Shown piece after piece: positions 23,346-32,437 of a DNA stretch of 64,000 bases. How positions within the stretch are numbered: position 1 is the first letter of the stretch; every line of letters begins with the position of its first letter. The stretch is from Methylomonas subterranea. GTDB lineage: Bacteria; Pseudomonadota; Gammaproteobacteria; Methylococcales; Methylomonadaceae. The translations under genes and the position numbers were made by a program. The DNA lies in assembly GCF_024505185.1 (NCBI RefSeq), contig NZ_JANIBJ010000023.1:1-64000 (forward strand), in the 5' to 3' direction. The notes under the pieces were generated by a model, which worked only from the letters and a program-made list of their open reading frames with translations, did no database searches and was not told the DNA's origin.

Positions 23346-26198
23346 CTATTCCACGGCGGTGATGCGATTGTCCAACAGAGACTGCTGATTGTCGGAGAAG
23401 CTGCGGTATTGCTGTTGCCATTCCGACGGTTGCGCTACCTTGGCCACATGCACGGCGGTGACTTTGTATTCCGGACAGTTGGTGGCCCAGTCCGAGTTGT
23501 CGGTGGTGATGACGTTGGCGCCGGAATGCGGGAAGTGGAAAGTGGTGTAGACCACGCCCGGCTGCATTCTGTCGGTAATGACCGCATGCATGACGGTTTC
23601 GCCGGTGCGGCTTTTTACCCCTACCCAGTCGCCGTCGGCAATGCCCAGCACCTCGGCGTCGTGTGGATGGATCTCCAGCCGGTCCTCGTCGTGCCAAGCC
23701 ACGTTTTCGGTGCGACGTGTTTGCGCGCCGACATTGTATTGCGACAGGATACGGCCGGTGGTCAGGATCAACGGGTATTTGCTGTTGGTGCGTTCCTGGG
23801 TGGGAATGTACTCGGTCAGCATGAAACGACCCTTGCCGCGCACGAATTGATCGGTATGCATGATGGGGGTGCCGTTCGGTGCGTCTTCGTTGCAAGGCCA
23901 TTGAATACTGCCCATGGCGTCGATTTTTTCGTAAGTGACACCAGCGAACTGGGGAGTCAGACTGGCGATTTCCGCCATGATTTCCGCTGGATGGCTGTAA
24001 TGCATCGGATAACCCAGCGCGTTGGCCAAATCCTGGGTGACTTCCCAGTCTTCCTTGCCGGCCAGCGGCGTCATGACTTTGCGCACCGGCGAAATGCGCC
24101 GCTCGGCATTGGTGAAAGTACCGTTTTTCTCCAGGAAGGATGAACCGGGCAGGAACACATGGGCGAATTTGGCGGTTTCATTCAAGAATATATCCTGCAC
24201 GATCAAGCATTCCAGTTCGCGCAGCGCGTGATGTACGTGCTGGGTGTCCGGGTCGGATTGAGCAATGTCTTCGCCTTGCACGTACAGGCCTTTAAAGGTG
24301 CCGTCTATGGCGGCGGCAAACATGTTGGGAATGCGCAGGCCGGGTTCGGAGGCTAGCGTAACGCCCCAAGCGGCTTCGAATTGGGCGCGGGTTTCGCCGT
24401 CGGATACGTGGCGGTAGCCGACGAATTCGTGCGGGAAAGAACCCATGTCGCAGGAGCCTTGCACATTGTTTTGCCCGCGCAGAGGGTTCACGCCGACGCC
24501 GTCGCGACCAACGTTGCCGGTGGCCATGGCCAAGTTGGCGATGCCGATGACGGTGGTGGAACCCTGGCTGTGCTCGGTTACGCCCAGGCCGTAATAAATG
24601 GCACCGTTGGGGGCGGTGGCATACAGGCGGGCCGCCGCGCGCAGGGTTTCGGCGTCAACGCCGGTGATGTCGGCGACGGCTTCCGGCGAATTTTGCGGCA
24701 GGGAGACGAAGGTTTTCCATTTGCTGAAAGATTCGACATCGCAACGCTCGAGTGCAAACGCTTCGTCGGCCAAGCCTTCGGTGACGATCACGTGAGCCAG
24801 GGCCGTAACGACGGCAACGTTGGTGCCGGGACGCAGTTTTAAATGATAGTCGGCCTTGACGTGCGGGCTGTTGCGTACCAAGTCTATGCTGCGCGGGTCG
24901 ACGACGATCAGTTTGGCGCCTTGGCGCAACCTACGCTTCATCAGGGAGCCGAACACGGGATGACCGTCGGTTGGGTTGGCGCCTATCACCATGATCACGT
25001 CGGCTTTCATCACCGAGTCAAAGGTTTGAGTGCCGGAGGATTCGCCGAAGGTGTTCTTCAATCCGTAACCGGTGGGGGAGTGGCAAACCCGGGCGCAGGT
25101 GTCGACGTTGTTGTTGCCGAAACCGGCGCGTATTAGTTTTTGCACCAGATAGGTTTCTTCGTTGGTGCAACGGGACGACGTGATGCCGCCAACGGCATCC
25201 TTGCCGTATTTGGCCTGGATTTGTTTCAGACGCTCGGCGGCAAACGAAATGGCTTCTTCCCAACTGACTTCGCGCCAGGCATCGCTGATTTTGTCACGGA
25301 CCATCGGGGTGGTGATGCGATCCTTGTGGGTGGCATATCCGAAGGCGAAGCGGCCCTTGACGCAGGAGTGTCCGTGGTTGGCCTGACCGTTTTTGTCCGG
25401 CACCATGCGTACCAGTTGTTCGCCCTTCATTTCGGCTTTAAACGAGCAGCCGACGCCGCAATAGGCGCAGGTGGTAATGGTGCTGTGCTCTGGCACCCCG
25501 TGGTCGATGACTGATTTTTCCATCAGCGTCGCGGTCGGACAGGCCTGTACGCAGGCACCGCAGGACACGCATTCGGACTCCATAAAGGCTTGGTCCTGAC
25601 CCGGTGACACGTGCGATTCAAAACCACGTCCGCCTATGGTCAGCGCGAAAGTGCCTTGAGTTTCCTCGCAGGCTCTGACGCAACGCGAACAGACGATGCA
25701 TTTGGACGGGTCGAAAGTGAAGTAGGGGTTGCTGGTGTCTTTTTCGGCGCCGAGGTGGTTTTCGCCGTCGAAGCCGTAACGCACTTCGCGCAAACCTACC
25801 TGGCCGACGGTATCCTGCAATTCGCAATCGCCGTTGGCCGCGCAGGTCAGGCAGTCCAACGGATGGTCTGAAATGTAGAGTTCGGCGATGCCGCGACGGA
25901 TGGTGGCCAGTTTGTCGTTTTGCGTGCAAACTTTCATGCCTTCCGCGACCGGCGTGGTGCAGGAGGCGGGATAGCCTCGGGCACCCTCGATTTGCACCAG
26001 ACACATGCGGCAGGAGCCGAACGGCTCCAGGCTATCGGTGGCGCACAGCTTGGGAATGCTGATTCCGGCTTCGGCGGCGGCGCGCATCACGGATGTGCCG
26101 GCATTGACAGTGACCGAGTGGCCGTCGATCTGCAGAGTGATCTGATTTTCCGCCGCGCTTGCGGGGGTACCGTAATCTATTTCGTTATTGGCTGACAT
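23346..26198 (-). CDS. fdsA: NAD-dependent formate dehydrogenase alpha subunit (FdsA)
   Basis: 950 residues, the full length of the family. N-terminal 2Fe-2S ferredoxin-like domain (Cys near 52-80), His/Cys cluster, two 4Fe-4S clusters (C-x2-C-x2-C-x3-C repeats near 165-225), then the molybdopterin domain, opened by a 4Fe-4S motif (C-A-Y-C-G-V-G-C). The metal-ligand position is Cys372 (A-R-V-C-H-S-P), not selenocysteine. It oxidises formate to CO2 at a bis-MGD molybdenum or tungsten centre and passes electrons to FdsB. In methylotrophs this is the last step of C1 oxidation, providing NADH. It is the third gene of the fds operon. Confidence 0.97.
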   Translation of the reverse strand: MSANNEIDYGTPASAAENQITLQIDGHSVTVNAGTSVMRAAAEAGISIPKLCATDSLEPFGSCRMCLVQIEGARGYPASCTTPVAEGMKVCTQNDKLATIRRGIAELYISDHPLDCLTCAANGDCELQDTVGQVGLREVRYGFDGENHLGAEKDTSNPYFTFDPSKCIVCSRCVRACEETQGTFALTIGGRGFESHVSPGQDQAFMESECVSCGACVQACPTATLMEKSVIDHGVPEHSTITTCAYCGVGCSFKAEMKGEQLVRMVPDKNGQANHGHSCVKGRFAFGYATHKDRITTPMVRDKISDAWREVSWEEAISFAAERLKQIQAKYGKDAVGGITSSRCTNEETYLVQKLIRAGFGNNNVDTCARVCHSPTGYGLKNTFGESSGTQTFDSVMKADVIMVIGANPTDGHPVFGSLMKRRLRQGAKLIVVDPRSIDLVRNSPHVKADYHLKLRPGTNVAVVTALAHVIVTEGLADEAFALERCDVESFSKWKTFVSLPQNSPEAVADITGVDAETLRAAARLYATAPNGAIYYGLGVTEHSQGSTTVIGIANLAMATGNVGRDGVGVNPLRGQNNVQGSCDMGSFPHEFVGYRHVSDGETRAQFEAAWGVTLASEPGLRIPNMFAAAIDGTFKGLYVQGEDIAQSDPDTQHVHHALRELECLIVQDIFLNETAKFAHVFLPGSSFLEKNGTFTNAERRISPVRKVMTPLAGKEDWEVTQDLANALGYPMHYSHPAEIMAEIASLTPQFAGVTYEKIDAMGSIQWPCNEDAPNGTPIMHTDQFVRGKGRFMLTEYIPTQERTNSKYPLILTTGRILSQYNVGAQTRRTENVAWHDEDRLEIHPHDAEVLGIADGDWVGVKSRTGETVMHAVITDRMQPGVVYTTFHFPHSGANVITTDNSDWATNCPEYKVTAVHVAKVAQPSEWQQQYRSFSDNQQSLLDNRITAVE

Positions 26199-26219
26199 AA
26201 GCTAACTCCTGGTAATCGA

Positions 26220-27767
26220 TCAGGCTCTGGCGGATTTTGGTTGGCCAAAGTCTTCTGGGAAATGATTCAGCGCGCTTAACACCGGATACGGTGTCATGCC
26301 GCCCATCGCACACAAAGAGCCGCAGACCATGGTGTCGCACAAGTCCCGAAGCAGTTCGGTATTTTTATCCTTTTGTACATCATTGACGATGCGGTCTATC
26401 ACTTCAACGCCGCGCGTTGAGCCGATGCGGCAGGGTGTGCATTTGCCGCAGGATTCTTCCACGCAAAACTCCATTGCATAGCGGGCCATATCCGCCATAT
26501 TCACGTTGTCGTCATGCACGACGATGCCGCCATGACCGAGCACGGCTGAAATGGCGGCAAAGGCTTCGTAATCCAATGGAGTGTCGAACTGGCCTTCGTG
26601 TAGATAAGCGCCCAAGGGGCCGCCAACCTGTACAGCCCGGATGGGGCGACCGCTGGCGGAGCCGCCGCCGTAATCGTAAAGCAGCTCCCGCAAGGTCATG
26701 CCGAAAGCGACTTCAAACAAACCCGGATGTTTGATATTGCCGGCCAATTGCAGGGGCAGGGTGCCGCGCGAACGGCCCATGCCGTAATCGCGGTAGTATT
26801 CGCCGCCCTTGTCCAGAATTACGGGAATTGAAGCCAGCGAGATCACGTTGTTGACAATGGTTGGTTTGCCGAACAGGCCGACGATGGCGGGCAGTGGCGG
26901 CTTGAAGCGTACCAGTCCGCGCTTGCCTTCCAGGCTTTCCAATAGCGAGGTTTCCTCGCCGCAGATGTAGGCGCCGGCACCGCTGCGTACTTCCAGGTGG
27001 AAGGTTTTGCCGCTGCCCTGGATGTTTTCGCCCAGGTAGCCGTTTTGGTAAGCGGCTGCTATGGCTTGATTCAGGGTGATCTTGGCATGCGGATATTCGA
27101 TGCGCAGGTAGATGTAGCCCTGAGTGGCGCCGACGGCCAGCCCGGCGATGGTCATGCCTTCGATCAGTACGAAGGGGTCGCCTTCCATGATCATGCGGTC
27201 GGAGAAGGTGCCGGAATCGCCTTCGTCGGCGTTGCAGACAATGTATTTTTGCTCCGCCGGCGCGTTCAGTACGGTGTTCCATTTGATACCGGTTGGAAAC
27301 GCCGCGCCTCCGCGTCCGCGCAGCCCTGAGTCGGTTACTTGCTTGACGATGTCCGCTTGCGCCATGTTCACGGCGTTTTTCAGCCCCCTGTAACCGTCAT
27401 GCGCTAGGTAGTCATCCAGGTCGACCGGGTCGGTCAGGCCCACGCGGGCAAAGGTCAGCCGATTTTGGTTTTTGAAATAGGGTAGTTGTTCGATGTCGCC
27501 CAAGCAAAGCGGATGCGATTTGCCTTCCAACAGGCCGTTTTTCAGCAGTTCTTCCACATCGCCGGCCTGAACGGGGCCATAAGCGATTCGGCCCCGAGCC
27601 GTTTCGACTTCAATCAGGGGTTCCAACCAAAATAGGCCGCGCGAACCATTGCGGACTATTTGAACGTCGAGTGCTTGTTGACCGGCATGCTGCTGTATGG
27701 CTTTTACCACCTGTTCCGCGCCCAGGGATAGCGCGGTGGAGTCGCGGGAGACGAATAAACGGGTCAT
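26220..27767 (-). CDS. fdsB: NAD-dependent formate dehydrogenase beta subunit (FdsB)
   Basis: 515 residues from ATG 27767, which overlaps the fdsG stop by one base (TAATG); an upstream in-frame ATG at 27785 is less likely. The N-terminal thioredoxin-like part is fused to a NuoF-like core with the FMN/NADH loop G-L-R-G-R-G-G-A-A-F-P-T-G and the N-A-D-E-G-D-S-G-T-F motif. The C-terminal 4Fe-4S motif is E-S-C-G-K-C-T-P-C-R-x-G. It transfers electrons from FdsA to NAD+. Its position between fdsG and fdsA is the standard order. Confidence 0.96.
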   Translation of the reverse strand: MTRLFVSRDSTALSLGAEQVVKAIQQHAGQQALDVQIVRNGSRGLFWLEPLIEVETARGRIAYGPVQAGDVEELLKNGLLEGKSHPLCLGDIEQLPYFKNQNRLTFARVGLTDPVDLDDYLAHDGYRGLKNAVNMAQADIVKQVTDSGLRGRGGAAFPTGIKWNTVLNAPAEQKYIVCNADEGDSGTFSDRMIMEGDPFVLIEGMTIAGLAVGATQGYIYLRIEYPHAKITLNQAIAAAYQNGYLGENIQGSGKTFHLEVRSGAGAYICGEETSLLESLEGKRGLVRFKPPLPAIVGLFGKPTIVNNVISLASIPVILDKGGEYYRDYGMGRSRGTLPLQLAGNIKHPGLFEVAFGMTLRELLYDYGGGSASGRPIRAVQVGGPLGAYLHEGQFDTPLDYEAFAAISAVLGHGGIVVHDDNVNMADMARYAMEFCVEESCGKCTPCRIGSTRGVEVIDRIVNDVQKDKNTELLRDLCDTMVCGSLCAMGGMTPYPVLSALNHFPEDFGQPKSARA

Positions 27768-28246
27768 TATTTGGTACCTTTGCATGCAGCTACAAGTTGA
27801 TCGAATTTTTCCGGAGTAACGCGGCCGTAGACTTCACTGTCGATGGTCATGGACGGCGAGCAGGCGCAATTGCCGAGGCAGTAGACAGGCTCGAGGGAAA
27901 ATTGTTCATCCGATGTGGTTTCGTGGAAACCGATACCCAGGCTTTGTTTGGCGTGATTTTCCAGTGCCTTGCTGTTCATGGCCTGACAGGATTCGGCCCG
28001 GCAGATGCGTATCGTATGTTTACCCGGTGGAGTGGTGCGGAAATAATGATAAAAGCTGATGACGCCGTGTACTTCCGCCTTGGAAAGATAGAGGGCTTTG
28101 GCTATGTCTTCTACGGCGGAGACGGGAATATAGCCCAAGGTATCCTGAATGCCGTGAAGAATGGGAAGCAGATTGCCCGGCATGGTTTTATGGGTATCCA
28201 GTATGTCAAGCACGATAGGTTTTTGGCTTTGGTAGTCTTGCATCAT
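27767..28246 (-). CDS. fdsG: NAD-dependent formate dehydrogenase gamma subunit (FdsG)
   Basis: 159 residues from ATG 28246 (a second ATG follows directly at 28243). NuoE-like 2Fe-2S protein: conserved C-R-A-E-S-C-Q and C-L-G-N-C-A-C-S-P supply the four cysteine ligands. The early block L-L-P-I-L-H-G-I-Q-D-T-L-G-Y-I-P is typical of NuoE/HoxE/FdsG. It relays electrons within the diaphorase part of the enzyme. It is the first gene of the operon, so the promoter should lie in 28247-28425; I could not place it with confidence. Confidence 0.95.
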   Translation of the reverse strand: MMQDYQSQKPIVLDILDTHKTMPGNLLPILHGIQDTLGYIPVSAVEDIAKALYLSKAEVHGVISFYHYFRTTPPGKHTIRICRAESCQAMNSKALENHAKQSLGIGFHETTSDEQFSLEPVYCLGNCACSPSMTIDSEVYGRVTPEKFDQLVAACKGTK

Positions 28247-28425
28247 GGGCTCTGAAATAATGATGAAATTTTTAGCGGGCTATTTAAGCACGAACAAATG
28301 CGCTTTTGCAATGAATGCCAATCCCGCCATCCCGCGTATTTCCTAATGTTTGCGTGGTTTTTTAAAGGTTTAACTATTCGGTTTCAAAATTGTGAACAAT
28401 TTGTTAATCAGGCGCTTTACTTTTA

Positions 28426-28444
28426 AATGATAATTGTTATCATT
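28426..28444 (+). promoter_or_regulatory. Fur box upstream of bfd
   Basis: A perfect 19-bp palindrome AATGATAA-TTG-TTATCATT that closely matches the Fur consensus. It lies 29 bases before the bfd start codon, where Fur-iron would block the promoter, so bfd should be induced under iron starvation. Confidence 0.88.
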
Positions 28445-28473
28445 AGTATCGTGTATTGATTAGCGAGGTCACC

Positions 28474-28662
28474 ATGTACGTTTGTGTTTGTAAAGCTGTT
28501 ACCGACAGCCAAGTAGCTCAGGCAATCGATCAAGGCGCGTGTACGCGCAGGCAATTAATGCAGTGTACCGGTGCGGGTGGGGTTTGCGGAAAATGCAGCC
28601 AAAGCATCAAAAGCTTGCTGGATGAAAAGGCATGCCGCCAGCATGTTATGCAACCGGCATGA
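28474..28662 (+). CDS. bfd: Bacterioferritin-associated ferredoxin (Bfd)
   Basis: 62 residues from ATG 28474 (GAGG upstream); an earlier in-frame start at 28456 is unlikely. It has the four cysteines of the 2Fe-2S BFD fold: C-V-C-K near the N-terminus and C-G-K-C-S (with G-A-G-G-V before it). Bfd reduces the iron core of bacterioferritin so that stored iron is released. The Fur box directly upstream supports an iron-starvation role. A bacterioferritin gene is not in the window. Confidence 0.93.
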   Translation: MYVCVCKAVTDSQVAQAIDQGACTRRQLMQCTGAGGVCGKCSQSIKSLLDEKACRQHVMQPA

Positions 28663-28677
28663 TGCGGATAGCTATGT

Positions 28678-28698
28678 AAGAGTATCCTGGATACTCTT
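28678..28698 (+). repeat. Perfect hairpin after bfd
   Basis: AAGAGTATCC and GGATACTCTT are perfect inverted repeats around a single T. It lies just before the strong terminator at 28711-28741 and may form a tandem structure with it. Confidence 0.5.
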
Positions 28699-28702
28699 GC
28701 CA

Positions 28703-28741
28703 TGCAAAAAGCAGGATGGGCTTCCATCCTGCTTTTTTTTT
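28703..28741. terminator. Bidirectional rho-independent terminator
   Basis: Stem GCAGGATGG (28711-28719) / CCATCCTGC (28724-28732) with a four-base loop, followed by nine T on the plus strand and preceded by five A, so it also works on the minus strand. It separates the convergent bfd and parvulin genes. Confidence 0.93.
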
Positions 28742-28747
28742 GCCCCG

Positions 28748-29761
28748 TTATTCGGCGGCTTTGGGTTGTTCTTGCGCAGATTCGCCAGCGGGTGTTGCCT
28801 CGGTGGTGGTTGAATCGGTTTCCGCCGGGGTGGGTGCGCCATCGTTAGTGGTTTGAGCGTCGAGGCTTTCAGACTTCGGCGCCGCCGGGGCCGCGGCTTC
28901 CTCGCCGACTTGCGGTTCGGCTGGTTTCGGTTCCGGCGCCAGCAGAACTTCAACCTTGGCGCCGTTGCGCAGATTTTCTATCATGGCTTGCGCTTTTTGG
29001 CGTTGCAGCATGGGACGGATTTGTTCTTTTACCGCGTCCAGCGGCGGCGGTGTCAATGCTCTGGCCTCTTCTCTCAGAATAACGTGCCAGCCGAATTGGG
29101 TTTGTACCGGTTCCTTGCTGAATTTGCCGTTTTCCATGGCGACCACCGCTTCGGAGAAAGGGGGTACCATGCGATCAGCGGTAAACCAGCCCAAGTCGCC
29201 ACCATCCGAACCCGCCGGGTCTATGGAGTGTTTTTTGGCCAGCGCTTTAAAGTCGCCGCCTTTTTCCAACTCCGCGATAATTTTTTTGGCTTCGTCTTCG
29301 GTTTTGACCAAAATGTGGCTGGCTTTGTATTCTTCGCCCATATTGGCCATTTTGGAATCGTATTCAGCCTTGATTTCCTCGTCCGTTACCGGATTGGCTT
29401 TCAGGTAATCCTGCAAGGCTGCTTGCGACAACAGTGAGTTCCTGACGGTTGCCATGCGCTCGATGACTTCCGGTGACTTGTCCAGCTGTTTTTGCAGGGC
29501 TTGCTGAATCAATAATTCGCGCTGAATAAGTTCTTCCAGCAATTGTTCCCTGGGGAAAGTTTGGCCCTGGCTACGCTCGGCAATTTCCTTCTCCAAGGTT
29601 TCCAAGGTCTTTTTGCTGATATATACGCCGTTGACTGAAGCTACCGCGTCTTCCTTGCTGACGGTGGGCGCAGTGGCGACGGCATCATTGGTTTTCTCTT
29701 CAAAGCAGCCGGGTAACAGGGTTGCACTGGCCAGTATCAGTGGGATCAGTTTCAGTTTCAT
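28748..29761 (-). CDS. Parvulin-type peptidyl-prolyl isomerase lipoprotein
   Basis: 337 residues. The N-terminus is a lipoprotein signal with lipobox L-P-G-C (Cys19). A SurA-N-like helical domain follows (about 40-130). The parvulin rotamase domain spans about 145-240, with A-S-H-I-L-V, D-P-A-G-S-D-G-G-D-L-G-W-F and F-G-W-H-V-I. The C-terminal ~65 residues are low-complexity, rich in Pro, Ala, Glu and Thr. It should help fold proteins at the periplasmic face of a membrane. PrsA- and EpsD-type relatives share this layout. The operon probably continues from the bolA gene upstream. Confidence 0.9.
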   Translation of the reverse strand: MKLKLIPLILASATLLPGCFEEKTNDAVATAPTVSKEDAVASVNGVYISKKTLETLEKEIAERSQGQTFPREQLLEELIQRELLIQQALQKQLDKSPEVIERMATVRNSLLSQAALQDYLKANPVTDEEIKAEYDSKMANMGEEYKASHILVKTEDEAKKIIAELEKGGDFKALAKKHSIDPAGSDGGDLGWFTADRMVPPFSEAVVAMENGKFSKEPVQTQFGWHVILREEARALTPPPLDAVKEQIRPMLQRQKAQAMIENLRNGAKVEVLLAPEPKPAEPQVGEEAAAPAAPKSESLDAQTTNDGAPTPAETDSTTTEATPAGESAQEQPKAAE

Positions 29762-29764
29762 TGC

Positions 29765-30037
29765 TTAATTTCCTTTGCTGTTTTCTGTTGGGGTTAATGC
29801 ATTAATACCGAGGGCGTGGATCTCGTCTTTCATCATGTCGCCCATGATTTGGTATATCAATTGGTGGCGCTGAACCAGGGATTTGCCCTCAAACTGCTCG
29901 GACACGATGGTGACATTGTAGTGACCGCCGCCCTTATTGCCGGCATGACCGGCGTGTGCGGCGCTATGGTCGATAATTTCAATTAAATCGGGCTTAAGAG
30001 CTTCTTCCAGTTTTTGTCTTATGGTGTTTGTGGTCAT
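29765..30037 (-). CDS. BolA family protein
   Basis: 90 residues from ATG 30037, overlapping the stop of the upstream YciI gene by four bases (ATGA); a longer frame to 30118 reads inside that gene. It has the BolA core: I-R-Q-K-L-E-E-A-L, the H-x-G-H-A-G-N loop, [22 protein letters not shown] and the C-terminal I-H-A-L-x-I. BolA proteins pair with monothiol glutaredoxins in Fe-S trafficking. Confidence 0.92.
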   Translation of the reverse strand: MTTNTIRQKLEEALKPDLIEIIDHSAAHAGHAGNKGGGHYNVTIVSEQFEGKSLVQRHQLIYQIMGDMMKDEIHALGINALTPTENSKGN

Positions 30038-30336
30038 TGCGGAAATACTTGTTTGAAGGGTTTGACGGTAACGCGGGCGTAAACGCCTGCTGCTAAATAG
30101 GGATCGGCGTCGGCCCATTTTCGGGCTTCCGACAGGTTGGCGAATTCGGCTACCACCAAGCTACCGGTAAAGCCCGCATCCGCGGGATTCTCCGTGTCTA
30201 TTGCGGGGTGTGGGCCGGCCAGAATCAAGCGGCCTTGGTCTTGTAACTCTTGCAGCCGGAGTAAATGGGCCGGGCGGGCCGCCAATCTTCTTGCCAGGCT
30301 GTCGTTGACATCTTCGCTGATGACGGCGTAAAGCAT
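30034..30336 (-). CDS. YciI family protein
   Basis: 100 residues. It has the YciI fold signature: M-L-Y-A-V-I-S-E-D at the start, R-x-A-H-L-x-R-L with the conserved His, G-R-L-I-L-A-G-P, and A-D-A-D-P-Y-x-x-A-G-V-Y. YciI-like proteins are small ferredoxin-like-fold proteins of uncertain enzyme activity. It lies between yciB and bolA and touches both, an arrangement common in proteobacteria. Confidence 0.92.
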   Translation of the reverse strand: MLYAVISEDVNDSLARRLAARPAHLLRLQELQDQGRLILAGPHPAIDTENPADAGFTGSLVVAEFANLSEARKWADADPYLAAGVYARVTVKPFKQVFPQ

Positions 30337-30878
30337 TATTTTTTTGCCTCTGTTTCGGGTGCGTATTTATAGAGAAAGGCCATTTGCACCACAATAAAAA
30401 CCAGCATTAGGCCGGGTACGCCAAAAGTTTTGAAATTGACCCAGTCGTCGGTGTTGAAATGGTACATGACATAAAGGTTCAGGAAGCCGATGCCGATGAA
30501 AAACAGAGCCCAGCTCAGATTCAGACGCTTCCAGATAGGGGCGGGTAATTCCAGATTAGCGCCCATCATGCGTTCAATAAAAGGCTTGGAACCGATGAAC
30601 TGGCTGGCCAGGAAGGCTACGCCAAATAGCCATTCGATAATGCTGAGTTTCCATTTGATGAATTGTTCGTCCTGTAGATAAAGCGTGGCGCCACCCATGA
30701 CCAGAATCAGACCCAAGGTGATCCATTGCATGGTTTCCACTTTACGGTATTTAAGCCAGTATATGCTGACTTGCACGACGGTCGCGGCAATCACCGTGGC
30801 CGTGGCAACGTAAATGTCGTAAAACTTATAAGCAATGAAAAACAAAATGATCGGAAAAAATTCTAAAAAAGGCTTCAT
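30336..30878 (-). CDS. yciB: Inner membrane septation protein A (YciB/IspZ)
   Basis: 180 residues, nearly all membrane segments (about five). The N-terminus [14 protein letters not shown] and the later [21 protein letters not shown]-x-F-F and [13 protein letters not shown] are the family signature. YciB takes part in cell-envelope integrity and division. It is the first of the minus-strand set yciB-yciI-bolA-parvulin. Confidence 0.95.
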   Translation of the reverse strand: MKPFLEFFPIILFFIAYKFYDIYVATATVIAATVVQVSIYWLKYRKVETMQWITLGLILVMGGATLYLQDEQFIKWKLSIIEWLFGVAFLASQFIGSKPFIERMMGANLELPAPIWKRLNLSWALFFIGIGFLNLYVMYHFNTDDWVNFKTFGVPGLMLVFIVVQMAFLYKYAPETEAKK

Positions 30879-30911
30879 TTAAGGCAGTAGGTGGGCGATG
30901 GTAGGGAAGGG

Positions 30912-31238
30912 TTAAGCGTAATAGTCGACGCGGGATATCAGGTTTTCAAGCCGTTGCTGACCGGCCAGTTTGCTAGACTGCTGGTAAGCCTGCATGGCTT
31001 TATTGGAATTGGCGTCGCCGCCTTGGGAATCAGGATTACGAGGGTTTAATCCGGCATCGGCAAGAGCGGTTTTTATCTGTTCCGGCGTGGATGCCGCGGC
31101 ATGCGCTTTATTTGGAACATCCGTCGCCTGCTGGCTAAACGCGTCGGGTTGGAGCGGTTTTTGGGTAAAACGATCCTGTTCCGGTTTGTGGAAGCCGACG
31201 GGATAAGCAGCCAGGGATGAACTGTGTATGATGTTCAC
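30912..31238 (-). CDS. Hypothetical protein
   Basis: 108 residues, polar and rich in Ala, Gln, Asn and Ser, with no membrane segment or signal peptide. A short stretch, N-K-A-M-Q-A-Y-Q-Q, near the C-terminus recalls small motility-linked or uncharacterised proteins, but I cannot assign a family. It ends 33 bases before yciB and has an ATG start at 31238. Coding character is moderate. Confidence 0.5.
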   Translation of the reverse strand: MNIIHSSSLAAYPVGFHKPEQDRFTQKPLQPDAFSQQATDVPNKAHAAASTPEQIKTALADAGLNPRNPDSQGGDANSNKAMQAYQQSSKLAGQQRLENLISRVDYYA

Positions 31239-31349
31239 GCGTTAACGGTTCGGACAGCTGAAATAATGGGCAATTGTAGAATCTTTGTCCGCAAATGTAC
31301 ATGAGGCCAACCGCTTTACTGATAAAATACGGCATTTGGGAGGAGTGCC

Positions 31350-31652
31350 ATGCATGATGAAACGGTTGAATTGGAAGCGGCGGCTTTCCGGCGATTGTTG
31401 GGACATTTACAGCAACATACCGAGGTTCAGAACATAGATTTAATGATATTGGCGGATTTTTGCCGGAATTGTCTGGCCAAATGGTATGCGGAGGCGGCTG
31501 TCGAGCGAGGGATGGACGTCGGTTACGAGCAGGCCAGGGAGATCGTCTATGGCATGCCCTACGGCGCCTGGAAGGATCGATATCAAACCGATGCCAGCCC
31601 TGAACAGTTGGCCGTCTATGAAGCCAAGCAAAAACTCAAATCTCAATCATGA
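31350..31652 (+). CDS. DUF1244 family protein
   Basis: 100 residues. The pattern F-R-R-L-L-x-H-L-Q-x-H-T-x-V-Q-N-I-D-L-M and the following F-C-R-N-C-L-A-K-W-Y and Y-G-M-P-Y-x-x-W-K match the DUF1244 family, small helical proteins of unknown function that are widespread in proteobacteria. AGGAG lies at 31340-31344. Its stop overlaps the start of the methyltransferase gene (ATGA). Confidence 0.9.
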   Translation: MHDETVELEAAAFRRLLGHLQQHTEVQNIDLMILADFCRNCLAKWYAEAAVERGMDVGYEQAREIVYGMPYGAWKDRYQTDASPEQLAVYEAKQKLKSQS

Positions 31653-32380
31653 TGGCCGCTAATTCTTTTGATGCAATGTTTTCCGGCGTGATCGGTCGGG
31701 AATATGAGCTGTTGAAGCTGATATGTCCAATGTCTACCGAAATGAGCCGACTGGTTGGGCTTGAAGTGGGCGAATACTGCCAGCTGAAGCCGGAGCCTCA
31801 ATGGGTAGTTGAATTGGGGGGCGGTACCGGCATAACCACCTTGTCTATCCTGAGCGCGGATGAACGCCTACGGGTATTGAGCGTGGACAGCGAGCCCACC
31901 ATGCAAAGTCAGGCCAAGCAGAGTTTGCAAACCTGGGCGGACAGTGGGCGATTGGAGTTTTCCGGTCAAGATGCCTTGAGTGCCTTGAGAATGTTGAACA
32001 ACGAGAGCGTCGATGTCGTGGCTTCGGCTTATACCCTGCACAACTTCGAAGCGGACTATCGCCGGCAAGTGATATCGGAAATTTATCGGGTATTGAAGTC
32101 GGGAGGTCTATTCGTCAATGGCGACCGTTATGCCTTGGATGATGTCGGCGCGCACACGCGCGGCACTCAAGCCGAGGTGGCCGGCTATTTCAAGGTGTTG
32201 ACGCAAATCAATCGCCTGGATTTGCTGGAGCAGTGGATTATTCACCTGTTCAATGACGAATCGGAAAATCACCTCATGCGTGAGTCGGTGGCTTTGCGGC
32301 AACTGAGCGAAGCGGGTTTTGACGGGATCCGGATCAAGTTGCGCCATCAGGTCAATGCCTTGCTGACGGCCAATAAATAA
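31649..32380 (+). CDS. Class I SAM-dependent methyltransferase
   Basis: 243 residues. The glycine-rich SAM loop V-V-E-L-G-G-G-T-G-I-T-T lies near residues 53-64. The acidic residue after strand 2 (V-D-S-E-P) and the S-A-Y-T-L-H-N-F block after strand 4 are in place. The substrate is unknown. It is translationally coupled to the DUF1244 gene. Confidence 0.85.
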   Translation: MMAANSFDAMFSGVIGREYELLKLICPMSTEMSRLVGLEVGEYCQLKPEPQWVVELGGGTGITTLSILSADERLRVLSVDSEPTMQSQAKQSLQTWADSGRLEFSGQDALSALRMLNNESVDVVASAYTLHNFEADYRRQVISEIYRVLKSGGLFVNGDRYALDDVGAHTRGTQAEVAGYFKVLTQINRLDLLEQWIIHLFNDESENHLMRESVALRQLSEAGFDGIRIKLRHQVNALLTANK

Positions 32381-32437
32381 AAGGCAGATTTTGATATGGA
32401 TTTGGTATCCGCAATGCATGCGGTCGTGGGGTGAGTA